NCBI RefSeq assembly: GCF_031348265.1
Contig: NZ_CP133771.1
Coordinates: 496,001 to 560,000 of the forward strand
DNA length: 64,000 nucleotides
Source: Streptomyces collinus
GTDB lineage: Bacteria > Actinomycetota > Actinomycetes > Streptomycetales > Streptomycetaceae
Reading direction: 5' to 3'
The notes beneath the pieces were generated by a model that had not been told where the DNA came from, made no database searches, and saw only the letters and a list, made by a program, of their open reading frames with translations. Positions 17,272 through 25,170 of this stretch are shown one piece after another. The translations under genes and the position numbers were made by a program. Every line of letters starts with the position of its first letter. Position 1 is the stretch's first letter.

Positions 17272-18159
17272 ATGGAGACCGCCGTGATCCGGTCGAAGGC
17301 ACAGGTCGTCGAAGAGAACGCCGAGGCCAGCGCGGGTGACGGAGCACTGCCGGGCGTCGTGGACCCGCGGTCCGTGGCCCCGCGGGACGCGAGGGAGCTG
17401 TCCCGCCAGTTCTTCCAGCGTCTTACGGAGCTCGAAGAGGGCACGCACGAGTACCAGTACGCGCGCAACACCCTGATCGAGATGAACATGTCGCTCGTGC
17501 GCTTCGCGGCCGGCCGGTTCCGCGGCCGCGGCGACGACATGGAGGACATCGTCCAGACCGGGATGATCGGCCTGATCAAGGCCATCGACCGGTTCGAGCT
17601 CTCGCGCGAGGTCGAGTTCACCTCCTTCGCGCTGCCGTACATCGTCGGCGAGATCAAGCGCTTCTTCCGGGACACGACGTGGGCGGTACACGTGCCGCGG
17701 CGGCTCCAGGAGCTGCGCGTGGAGCTGGCCAAGGCCCGTGAGGAGCTCGCCAGCCGGCTGGACCGCGAGCCGACGGTCGCCGAGCTGGCCACCCTGATGA
17801 ACATCTCCGAGCGCCAGGTCGTCGAGGGGCAGATCGCGGCGAACGGGTACAACTCGTCGTCGCTGGACGCCGCCCTCACCGGCGACGGCCCGGAGAGCGG
17901 CGAGGCGGTCCTGGCCGACTTCATCGGCGTGGAGGAGGACGGGCTGCGGCTCGTCGAGGACTTCCACTCGCTCGCCCCGCTCATGGCGGAGCTGAGCGAG
18001 CGCGACCGGCAGATCATCCACATGCGGTTCGTGGAGGAGGCCACCCAGGCGGAGATCGGTGAGCGGCTCGGCTGCTCGCAGATGCACGTGTCCCGCCTGA
18101 TCAAGAGGATCATCACACGGCTGCGCGAGGGCATGCTGGGCGAGCTGGGCTGCGCCTGA
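17272..18159 (+). CDS. RNA polymerase sigma factor, SigB/SigF/SigG family
   Basis: 295 residues. Region 2 (MEDIVQTGMIGLIKAIDRFE), region 3 (PRRLQELRVELAKAREEL) and region 4 (SERDRQIIHMRFVEEATQAE, then SQMHVSRLIKRI) are all present. This family controls osmotic/general stress and sporulation in Streptomyces and is held by RsbW-like anti-sigma kinases. An RsbW-like ATPase gene is convergent just downstream. The ATG at 17272 follows GGGAGAGGCA. The exact paralogue is not determined. Confidence 0.92.
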   Translation: METAVIRSKAQVVEENAEASAGDGALPGVVDPRSVAPRDARELSRQFFQRLTELEEGTHEYQYARNTLIEMNMSLVRFAAGRFRGRGDDMEDIVQTGMIGLIKAIDRFELSREVEFTSFALPYIVGEIKRFFRDTTWAVHVPRRLQELRVELAKAREELASRLDREPTVAELATLMNISERQVVEGQIAANGYNSSSLDAALTGDGPESGEAVLADFIGVEEDGLRLVEDFHSLAPLMAELSERDRQIIHMRFVEEATQAEIGERLGCSQMHVSRLIKRIITRLREGMLGELGCA

Positions 18160-18233
18160 CACCGTCGTACGACCAGCGGGTGCCGTCCCCCATGCGGGAG
18201 TGGGGCGGCGCCCGCCACTGCGTCCGGGTTCCT

Positions 18234-18257
18234 TCCGGGTGACGCATCTCACCCGGA
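18234..18257. terminator. Hairpin between convergent sigma-factor and anti-sigma-like genes
   Basis: A perfect 9-bp stem, TCCGGGTGA / TCACCCGGA, with a 6-nt loop sits in the 100-bp convergent gap, 5 bp before the ATPase stop. Confidence 0.6.
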
Positions 18258-18261
18258 GGGT

Positions 18262-18726
18262 TCATCCCTGGGTTGATTCGGAGAGCGGCAGCACCGCGCG
18301 CACCCGCTTGCCCACCGGCACCCGTTCCACGCTGACCTGCTCCGCGAGCGCGTGGACGATCTCCAGGCCGTGCCGGCCGATGCGCTCGGGGTTGCGCGGG
18401 AAGATGCGGGGCAGCGCGGAGCTGCTGTCGTAGACCGACACCGTCACGGCGCTGTCGGTGCCGACGAGCTCCAGGATGTACGGCCCGTTGCTGTGCCGGT
18501 CGGCGTTGGTGACCAGCTCGCTCACCACCAGCAGTACGGCGCCGTCGACCCGCTCGTCGATCCGCGCGCACCACTCGGTCCTGAGCTGGTCGAGAAAGAG
18601 CGCGGCGAAGGACCGCGCCTCGGCGATGCATCCCTGCTCACCGGTGTAGTGTGCCGCCCGCCTCAGCGGTTCAACGGGCACGTCGAAACCAGTCGGTATC
18701 ACTGCCTCGTCCAGGTGGTCGATCAT
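18262..18726 (-). CDS. RsbW-like ATP-binding protein (HATPase_c, anti-sigma kinase family)
   Basis: 154 residues. The N box is in VVSELVTNADRHSNG and a degenerate G1/G2 region in PERIGRHGLEIVHALAE. These small GHKL proteins act as anti-sigma factors or serine kinases of anti-anti-sigma factors. The convergent SigB/F-type sigma gene makes a partner relation attractive but not proven, since Streptomyces has many such orphans. The start ATG at 18726 has GAGAGAAAAG upstream; a longer start at 18768 looks unlikely. Confidence 0.82.
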   Translation of the reverse strand: MIDHLDEAVIPTGFDVPVEPLRRAAHYTGEQGCIAEARSFAALFLDQLRTEWCARIDERVDGAVLLVVSELVTNADRHSNGPYILELVGTDSAVTVSVYDSSSALPRIFPRNPERIGRHGLEIVHALAEQVSVERVPVGKRVRAVLPLSESTQG

Positions 18727-18913
18727 TCTTTTCTCTCTGGGAAGCCGGACTGGCCGGACGCTCTGCACCAGTGCTCGTACCCCGGGCCGGGCTTCACAGT
18801 CCTGACAGATTCTCCCCCATTCGATCCCCCGGGCATTGTCCCCCCTTCGCGGGGCACCCGGAAGGAATCAGGACCGGCCGAGGGCGGCCGGGCCGGATCG
18901 CCGGAGGTGCGCG

Positions 18914-19054
18914 GTGGCCTGGTGGACTTGGCTGGTCGTGGTGATCGCGGCGCTCGCCGCGGTCGCGGTGGTGACACTCGCCGTGCAGGCGGGCCGCCGG
19001 TCGGGGACCGTCATCGCGGTCCGGCGCCGGCCCGGCGGAAAGAGCCTGCGATGA
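18914..19054 (+). CDS. Small single-pass membrane protein
   Basis: 46 residues: VAWWTWLVVVIAALAAVAVV forms one N-terminal helix, followed by a short basic tail (GRRSGTVIAVRRRPGGKS). GGAGGTG at 18903-18909 supports the GTG start at 18914. Its stop overlaps the next start (ATGA at 19051), so it is translationally coupled to the PRC-barrel genes. It probably anchors or partners them; function unknown. Confidence 0.65.
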   Translation: MAWWTWLVVVIAALAAVAVVTLAVQAGRRSGTVIAVRRRPGGKSLR

Positions 19055-19635
19055 ACGAGCTGCTGGCTGCGCGGAGCCTGACGACCCTGCCGGTGGTCAC
19101 CCTGGGCGGGGAGGCCGTCGCCCAGGTCAAGGACACCGTCTTCGACGCCGCCGCCGGCCGGATCACCGGTTTCACACTCAGCGGCCGGGGCCTGCTGTCG
19201 GGTCCGCTGAAGCAGAGTCTGCCCTGGTCGGGGGTGCACGCGCTGGGGCGGCACGCGGTCATGATCCGCGATGCCCGCGCGCTGCAGGACACGTCCGTGG
19301 TGGTGGCACGCCGCGAGGCCCAGCAGGGCCGGGTGCTGCACGCGAAGGTGCTGACCGACGAGGGTGCCGAGGTCGGCACCGTGCTCGACGTGATCGTCGA
19401 GGGCGGGGCCGGCGGCCGGGTCGTCGGGTTCCGGATCGCCGCGGGCAAGGCGCTGGTGCAGGGCTCCCGACGCCGCCGGCACCGGGTGTACGTGCCGCGC
19501 GGCGAGACACTCGCCGTCTCCGGCCGGGCGCTGGTCATCCCGGCGGACGCCACTCGCTACGTCGCCGACGACCTGCCGGCCTTCGTCGCCCGGGTCGGTG
19601 CCTTCCGGGCCGGGCGGGAGGGGACGGCGTCATGA
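19051..19635 (+). CDS. PRC-barrel domain protein
   Basis: 194 residues. Two PRC-barrel-like units are visible: LPVVTLGGEAVAQVKDTVFD (about 10-90) and VLHAKVLTDEGAEVGTVLDV (about 95-165). PRC barrels are small beta-barrels found in RNA-processing (RimM), photosynthetic and envelope proteins. Coupled by ATGA overlap to the small membrane protein before it and by overlap with the next PRC gene. Role unknown. Confidence 0.8.
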   Translation: MNELLAARSLTTLPVVTLGGEAVAQVKDTVFDAAAGRITGFTLSGRGLLSGPLKQSLPWSGVHALGRHAVMIRDARALQDTSVVVARREAQQGRVLHAKVLTDEGAEVGTVLDVIVEGGAGGRVVGFRIAAGKALVQGSRRRRHRVYVPRGETLAVSGRALVIPADATRYVADDLPAFVARVGAFRAGREGTAS

Positions 19636-20048
19636 TGCTGTTCTCCGAGGCGCGGGGCCTGCCGGTGCTGACGCTGGCCGAGGCGGAGGAGGTGGGCGCC
19701 CTGAGGTCGCTGACGGTCGACGCCGTGTCCGGAGTGGTCACCCACGTCCGGGTGCGTGGCCGGCACTCCCGCAAGGAGACCGTGCTGGCCTGGGGTGCGC
19801 TGCACGCCGTCGGCCCGGACGCGGTGCTGGTCCGCACGACCGCCGAGCCGGCCGAGGTGCCGCCGCACCACGAGCTGCCGGGTCTGCGGATCCTCACCGA
19901 GACGGGCGACACGCTCGGCACGGTCCAGGATGTCGCGTTCGAACCGGAGACGGGCCGGGTCGAGGCGGTCGTCACCGCCCACGGCGACCTGCCGGCCGAT
20001 CGGCTGCTCGGACTCGGGGACTACGCCCTGGTGGTCCGCACCGCCTGA
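19632..20048 (+). CDS. PRC-barrel domain protein
   Basis: 138 residues, again with two PRC-like strand patterns (LPVLTLAEAEEVGALRSLTV and LRILTETGDTLGTVQDVAFE). It overlaps the preceding gene by 4 bp (ATGA), so the three genes 18914-20048 form one operon. The two PRC proteins look like paralogues. No catalytic residues can be assigned. Confidence 0.8.
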   Translation: MMLFSEARGLPVLTLAEAEEVGALRSLTVDAVSGVVTHVRVRGRHSRKETVLAWGALHAVGPDAVLVRTTAEPAEVPPHHELPGLRILTETGDTLGTVQDVAFEPETGRVEAVVTAHGDLPADRLLGLGDYALVVRTA

Positions 20049-20075
20049 ACCGGCCGGGCCGGGCGGCGTGCCGGG

Positions 20076-21218
20076 TCAGGAGGCCGGTGGCTGCTGCGTC
20101 GCGCCGCCGCCGGTGTCGCTACCGGTGTTGGTGCCGGTGTCGCCGTCGGACGTCGGCGGCTCGTCCGTCGTCGGCCCCGTCGTGTCCGTGTCCGAGGTCG
20201 GCGGTTCGCTGGTGGGCGGCTGCGACGACGTCGTGTCGGGCGGTGCCGTGGGCGTGGTGACGCTCGCCGACGGGGAGGGCTTGTCGGGCTTCTGGGTCTT
20301 GTGGTCCTTCTTGCCCGTGTCGCCCGGCTGGCGCTCGAACCACTCGCCGTCGGGTTCGCACATCACGAACGCGTCGACCGGCTCCGGGGCGGGCGTCACC
20401 ATGACGACGTTCGACGACGTGTAGCCCGGCCACGACTCGCCGGTCGTCCTGGGCGCGCTCTGCTGGGCCACCGGCGGGGACAGCGGGTTGCCGCACGCGC
20501 AGCGCACCCGCGGCACGCCGCGGTCGTCGACCAGGACGGCCGTGCGGGCCTGGAGGACGGCCTGGTAGCTGGTGGGGGCGCCGTCCTTGTAGCCGTGGTT
20601 GGTGACGCGGGTGTCCATGCGGAGCTGCACGGGAGTGAGCGAGCGCAGGTAGTCGGGGACCTCGGACGGCTCGATCCGGGCGACCGAGGCGAACGCGCGC
20701 TGCTTGTCCGGGGACTCGCCGAGGTACGTGATCTGCTTCTCCACGTCACAGCTGGCGACGTTGCGGGTGCCGCCGTACAGGCCCGGCGCGTCGCCGTTCA
20801 CACCCCGGACGGCGTTCTGCGGTGCCGACTCGGTGGCCCCCGAGGGCGAGACCGGCGAGGCGGAGCTCTTCTCCTCTGTAGTCGACTCGGTGAACGCGTC
20901 GGGGCCCGTGTCCGCGGCGGGCTGGAGGAAGACCTCGCCGCTGGCCGTGCTGGTACCGCCGTCGGACGCGCCGGTGCCGCCGTTGTCGGGCCGGGAGAGC
21001 ACCACGGCCAGGATGACGGCGGCCACCACCGCGGTGGCGATGATCGCGACACGCGGCACGGACCCCCACCACGGCCGCCGGGGCTCCGGCTCCCTGCCGC
21101 CTCCGGTGGGCGGCTCGGCGGGCGGGCCTCCGCCCCCGGGCGGCGGTTGGGAGGGGCCGGACAGCGGGCCCGAGGGAGGTCCTGTGGGGCGGCCGGACGA
21201 CGGCGGATCGACGCTCAC
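20076..21218 (-). CDS. DUF6777-type single-pass membrane protein
   Basis: 380 residues. A Pro/Gly-rich cytoplasmic N-terminus (1-50) precedes one membrane helix (PRVAIIATAVVAAVILAVVL, about 55-75). The external domain (90-300) contains the conserved GLYGGTRNVASCDVEKQITYL and RCACGNPLSPP segments. A Ser/Thr/Pro tail follows. This matches a Streptomyces family of unknown function often found near Ser/Thr kinases and FHA proteins. The GTG start at 21218 has GGGAGAAG upstream. A kinase operon lies 1.5 kb away. Confidence 0.78.
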   Translation of the reverse strand: MSVDPPSSGRPTGPPSGPLSGPSQPPPGGGGPPAEPPTGGGREPEPRRPWWGSVPRVAIIATAVVAAVILAVVLSRPDNGGTGASDGGTSTASGEVFLQPAADTGPDAFTESTTEEKSSASPVSPSGATESAPQNAVRGVNGDAPGLYGGTRNVASCDVEKQITYLGESPDKQRAFASVARIEPSEVPDYLRSLTPVQLRMDTRVTNHGYKDGAPTSYQAVLQARTAVLVDDRGVPRVRCACGNPLSPPVAQQSAPRTTGESWPGYTSSNVVMVTPAPEPVDAFVMCEPDGEWFERQPGDTGKKDHKTQKPDKPSPSASVTTPTAPPDTTSSQPPTSEPPTSDTDTTGPTTDEPPTSDGDTGTNTGSDTGGGATQQPPAS

Positions 21219-21382
21219 GAGTTCTTCTCCCCGCGTGGGTTCTCTGCGGCCTTCACCCAGGGTGATTGATCCCGGTATCGGCCGCTTGTTCCACTACATG
21301 CTCATTGTGTGCCCCGGTCCCGTACGCCCCGCAAGCCGACGCGGACGGACGTCTCCGGCGGGCGGTGGGCGCGGGGGCTGCT

Positions 21383-21388
21383 TAGCGT
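21383..21388 (+). promoter_or_regulatory. Putative -10 element of a leaderless promoter for the 21395 gene
   Basis: TAGCGT ends 6 nt before the GTG at 21395 and no ribosome-binding site intervenes. Confidence 0.35.
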
Positions 21389-21394
21389 GGCAGC

Positions 21395-22693
21395 GTGAGT
21401 TCGCGCACCCCCTCCGGCCAGGCACGCACCTCCGGCGAGCGCGCCGTCGCCCGCCACGGCTGGGCGCATGCCCTCGTCACGGTGCTCGGCGGGCTGCTCG
21501 CCATGGCGGTGGTGGCCGGCCTGGGTCTGTGGGCGGCCGGGGCCGCGGATCTTCCGGACGGCTCCTTCGCTCCCGTCGTCGCGGCCACGATGGTCACCGC
21601 CGTCGGCGGCACGGTGAGGCTCGCCGGAAGCGCGGGCGATCTCGCCGACACACAGGCGGGTCTGACGGTGATTCCGTTGTCCGTCACGCTGACAGGTGCG
21701 CTGGTGGTCGCCTGGGGCTTTCTGCGGCCGCTGCGGCATCGGGCGGTCGCCGGTGCCGGGGAACTGGCCGGCTGGGCCGGCCGGGTGGCGGCCCTGTGGC
21801 TGCTGGCGCTGATCGGCCTGACGCTCGCCGCCCGCCACACCTTCGACATCTCCCTCGGGGACGACACGCTGGGTGAACTCGGCGACCTGTTCGGCGCGTC
21901 GCCGAAGGTCGGCTTCACCACGGACGTGCCGCTGTCCGTGTTCGTCGGCGTGGTGTGGCTGGCCGGTGTGCTGGTGCTGGCGCTGCTGGTGTCGCGCGGG
22001 GCCCCGCTGCCCGCTGGGCTGCTGCGCTTCCAGGCGTCGGTGCGGCCGGCCGCGTACGCGATGGTCGCGCTGCTGCTGGCCTGTGTCGCCATCGGCGTGG
22101 TCATCGCCCTGATCGTCGCGGCGACCAAGGGGCACGCGCGGGAGACGTTCGCCGTGATCCTGCTCGGCATCCCCAACCTGGTGTGGCCCGCGCTGACGAT
22201 CGGACTCGGCGCCACCTGGAACGGCAGGGTGGAGGGGCCGTTCGGGCTGCCCATGCCGCAGGTGCTCGACGAGGTGCTGCGCACCCCGGACATCTCCGAA
22301 CTGAATCTGCGCACCCTGGCCGAGCACGACGGCCGGGTGTGGTGGCTGCTGGTCGTCGACGTCGTGCTGCTGCTGGCAGCCGCGTTCGTGATGGCGGCCC
22401 GGTCACCGGCCCGGGTGCGGGCCTGGCAGCACGCGGTGCACATGGCGGTCGCCCTCGTGCTCACGGTGTTCATGATCTGCCTCGTCGGACGCATCTCCGC
22501 GCACTACGGCCTGTCCGTGCTCGGCATCGGGGATCTGGGCGGCGGTCTCGGGGGCGAGCTGTTCCTGAGACCCAAGCTCTGGGGTGCCGTCGGCCTGGCC
22601 GTCCCGTGGGGGCTGGTGACCGGGTTCGCCGGGGCGCTGCTGGCCCGCCACGTACGGCGGCGCGGCGAGGTGCGTTCCGACAGCGAGGGCTGA
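21395..22693 (+). CDS. Streptophobe-family polytopic membrane protein
   Basis: 432 residues with about ten hydrophobic helices, for example ALVTVLGGLLAMAVVAGLGL near the start and LWGAVGLAVPWGLVTGFAGA near the end. It resembles a Streptomyces-specific membrane family without known function. It lies between the DUF6777-type gene and the convergent Ser/Thr kinase, an arrangement I associate with this family. No transporter or enzyme motif is visible. Confidence 0.78.
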   Translation: MSSRTPSGQARTSGERAVARHGWAHALVTVLGGLLAMAVVAGLGLWAAGAADLPDGSFAPVVAATMVTAVGGTVRLAGSAGDLADTQAGLTVIPLSVTLTGALVVAWGFLRPLRHRAVAGAGELAGWAGRVAALWLLALIGLTLAARHTFDISLGDDTLGELGDLFGASPKVGFTTDVPLSVFVGVVWLAGVLVLALLVSRGAPLPAGLLRFQASVRPAAYAMVALLLACVAIGVVIALIVAATKGHARETFAVILLGIPNLVWPALTIGLGATWNGRVEGPFGLPMPQVLDEVLRTPDISELNLRTLAEHDGRVWWLLVVDVVLLLAAAFVMAARSPARVRAWQHAVHMAVALVLTVFMICLVGRISAHYGLSVLGIGDLGGGLGGELFLRPKLWGAVGLAVPWGLVTGFAGALLARHVRRRGEVRSDSEG

Positions 22694-22701
22694 GGCCCGG
22701 T

Positions 22702-23700
22702 CTACGTCCGCTCCACGAAGACCGGTTCGGCCCAGCGCGGCGGTGGCTTGGGCCGCTCCTCCCCCACGCCCGGCAGCTGCCGGTCCACTCGCGTGGGCTG
22801 CCTCGTGGCGCCGCCCTTCCCGCCGCCGGTCGTCGCGGCGCGCAGTGCGGCGACGAAGGCCAGGCAGGAGGGGTACCGGTCGTCGGGGCTCTTGGCGAGG
22901 GCCTGGGCGAAGACGGGGTCGACCCGGGGGTCGAGATCGGGCCGGTCCTCGGTCAGCGGCGGCGGTTCGTCGTACTGGTGGGCCCAGAGCAGGGCCATGT
23001 CGTCGTCGCGGATGAAGGGCGGATGGCCGGCCAGGGTCTCGAAGACGACACAGGCGAAGCCGTACACGTCACAGCGGGCGTCGACCGGCTTGCCGGAGAT
23101 CTGCTCGGGGGAGACGTAGTCGAGCGTGCCGACGAACTGGCCGACGGTGGTGAAGCCGGTCAGCGACAGCGACTTCTTCGTCAGGCCGAAGTCGGTGAGG
23201 TAGACGTGCTCGGGGTGGTCGCTGTCGGTGCCGCGGGAGACCAGGATGTTGCCGGGCTTGACGTCCCGGTGGACCAGTCCGTGGTCGTGGGCCGCGTCGA
23301 GCGCGGAGGCGACCTGGGCGGCGACGCGCACGGCGGTGACGGGCGGCATCGGGCCCTCCCGGTCGAGGACGTGCCGCAGGTCGCTGCCGGCGACGTAGCG
23401 CATGGCGATGTACAGCACGCCGTCCGTCTCACCGGCCTCGAAGACCGGCACGATGTGCGGGTGGTCGATCGCCGCGGCGGCCCGGGACTCGTGCGTGAAC
23501 CGGCGGCGGAAGGTGTCGTTGCGGGCGAGTTCCGGGGCGAGCAGCTTCAGCGCGACGGTGCGTTCCAGGCGCAGGTCGCGGGCCCGGTAGACGACCGCCA
23601 TGCCGCCGCGCCCGATCTCCTGCTCGATCCGGTACCCGGCGATCTGCTGCCCTATCAGCTCGGAGGGCCGCCCCGAGAACAGGCTCGTCTCGCGGTTCAA
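22702..23700 (-). CDS. Soluble Ser/Thr protein kinase (PknB-type)
   Basis: 332 residues. The glycine loop GRGGMAVVY, Lys52, HRDVKPGN and the DFG segment TDFGLTK are intact; the activation loop (SLTGFTTVGQFVGTLDYVSPEQ) has several Thr. There is no membrane helix, unlike PknB. After the kinase domain the tail reads TRQPTRVDRQLP, resembling the PTRVV unit of the neighbouring protein. The start is TTG within a TTGA overlap of the upstream gene, so translation is coupled; no later start keeps the glycine loop. Confidence 0.9.
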   Translation of the reverse strand: MNRETSLFSGRPSELIGQQIAGYRIEQEIGRGGMAVVYRARDLRLERTVALKLLAPELARNDTFRRRFTHESRAAAAIDHPHIVPVFEAGETDGVLYIAMRYVAGSDLRHVLDREGPMPPVTAVRVAAQVASALDAAHDHGLVHRDVKPGNILVSRGTDSDHPEHVYLTDFGLTKKSLSLTGFTTVGQFVGTLDYVSPEQISGKPVDARCDVYGFACVVFETLAGHPPFIRDDDMALLWAHQYDEPPPLTEDRPDLDPRVDPVFAQALAKSPDDRYPSCLAFVAALRAATTGGGKGGATRQPTRVDRQLPGVGEERPKPPPRWAEPVFVERT

Positions 23701-25160
23701 CGCCGGTCACCCTCGGGCGGGACGACCCGCGTGGGCGTCGCCCTGGCGGGCCGGTCCCCCTGACCCTCCCCGTCCCGGTCCTCGCGGGACACGACGCGGG
23801 TGGGTTCGGGGGCGCCGGCAGTCACGACCCTCGTGGGCTCGGGGGCGTCGGGGGACGCCACTCGGGTGGGTTGAGGGGCCTCGGGAGGCGCTCCCCGGGT
23901 CGGCTCGGGCGCCTCGGGAGGCGCTCCCCGCGTGGGCTCGGGCGCCTCGGGAGACACCAGGCCGGTCGGCTCGGGCGCCTCGGCAGACACCACCCGGGTC
24001 GGCTCGGGCGCCTCGGCAGACACCACCCGGGTCGGCTCAGGCGCCTCCGCAGGCACCACCCAGGTCGGCTCCGGCGCCGAAGGCGCAACCCCAGCGGACT
24101 CCGAAGCCTCCGGCGCCACCACCCGCGTCGGCTCAGGCACCTCCGCAGGCACCACTCGGGTGGGCTCCGGCGCCTCCGCAGGCGCAACCCGGATGGGCTC
24201 AGGCCCCTCCGAGGGAACCACCCTGGTCGGCTCAGGAGCCTCGGCAGGCACCACCCGCGTCGGCTCGGGCGCCTCCGAGGACACGACTCCGGCGGACTCC
24301 TGAGCCTCAGGCGACACCACCCGGGTCGGCTCAGGGCTCTCCGCAGGCGGCGTGCTCCGTGCGGGCTCCGGTGCCCCCGCTGCAACCACCCGGGTCGGCT
24401 CAGGTGCCACGGCAGGCTCAGCCCTGTTCAGCGCAGGCGCCTCCGCAGGCTCAGCCTTCCTCAGCGCCGGTGCCTCCGCGGGCTCAGCCCTCTTCAGCTG
24501 AGGCGCCTCCGCAGACGCGGGGTTCTCCGGCTCGGGTGTCTCGGGCCGCGCAGCCCCCTGCGGCTCGGGCGGACGCGTGTCGGGCCGGCGGGTGGCCCCG
24601 ACCGGGCCCGCGGGCGGCACCGCCCGCGTGGGGGGACGCGCGGTCGCTTCGGCCGGGGGGCGGGACGCCGGTCCGGCCGCGGGCGTCTCGTCCGTCGCGT
24701 ACGTGGTCATCCGGGCGCCGTCGGCGTACACCCAGTGCCCGTGGGCGGAGTCGTAGAGCCACACGGACTCGCCGTCCACGACGACGCCGATCCGCATGCC
24801 ATGGGTGCGGGCGCGGAACGACTCCCGGTCGAGGCCGCCCGCGAGGTCCTCCACCGCGGAGCGGTAGCGCGCCAGGGCTTCCTGCGCCCGGCCCAGCAGC
24901 GGGCGCGGATCGGCGGCGCGGGTGAGCGGCCCGTCCGCCGCGGGCGGATCCTGCGGTACGGCGACCAGGCGGCGCCCGTCCACCCAGGCCGACCAGCCGT
25001 TGAAGCACAGCACGTGCCCCCAGTCGCCCTGCCGCTCCAGGAGCTGCACCGGCAGCAGGGGATCCAGGTCCACCGTGGGCCGGGACGGGTCGGGGACCTC
25101 CCAGGCGGGCATCCCGTGCTGCGGGACGACGTGCGTGGGCCGGAATCCGGGAGTCGTCAC
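23697..25160 (-). CDS. PTRVV-repeat protein between kinase and FHA-ABC transporter
   Basis: 487 residues. The N-terminal 150 residues look folded (SH3-like LLERQGDWGHVLCFNGWSAW, and VVVDGESVWLYDSAHGHW). The C-terminal half (about 250-480) is a disordered tandem array with a 10-residue period, consensus EAPEPTRVVP/S; 11 exact PTRVV copies and at least 5 near copies are present, plus PTHVV at residues 8-12. Thr with Val at +3 is a favoured FHA context once phosphorylated. It is 10 bp downstream of the FHA-ABC gene and overlaps the kinase gene by 4 bp. A phospho-scaffold role is inferred. Confidence 0.85.
   Translation of the reverse strand: MTTPGFRPTHVVPQHGMPAWEVPDPSRPTVDLDPLLPVQLLERQGDWGHVLCFNGWSAWVDGRRLVAVPQDPPAADGPLTRAADPRPLLGRAQEALARYRSAVEDLAGGLDRESFRARTHGMRIGVVVDGESVWLYDSAHGHWVYADGARMTTYATDETPAAGPASRPPAEATARPPTRAVPPAGPVGATRRPDTRPPEPQGAARPETPEPENPASAEAPQLKRAEPAEAPALRKAEPAEAPALNRAEPAVAPEPTRVVAAGAPEPARSTPPAESPEPTRVVSPEAQESAGVVSSEAPEPTRVVPAEAPEPTRVVPSEGPEPIRVAPAEAPEPTRVVPAEVPEPTRVVAPEASESAGVAPSAPEPTWVVPAEAPEPTRVVSAEAPEPTRVVSAEAPEPTGLVSPEAPEPTRGAPPEAPEPTRGAPPEAPQPTRVASPDAPEPTRVVTAGAPEPTRVVSREDRDGEGQGDRPARATPTRVVPPEGDRR
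23786..24412 (-). repeat. Coding tandem repeat, about 30-bp period
   Basis: Roughly twenty units of about 30 bp encode the EAPEPTRVVP-type decapeptides. Units differ mainly at third positions and in the P/S/A residue after VV, with two units degenerated to ESAGVV/ESAGVA and two to PTRGAP. This is an expressed protein repeat, expected to vary in copy number between strains by slippage or recombination. Confidence 0.85.
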
Positions 25161-25170
25161 AGGGCGCTCC

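Noticed and set aside
23786..24412. 30-bp repeats that could be read as a CRISPR array
   Set aside because: The repeats are contiguous without spacers, keep an open frame and code for decapeptides; no cas genes are present.
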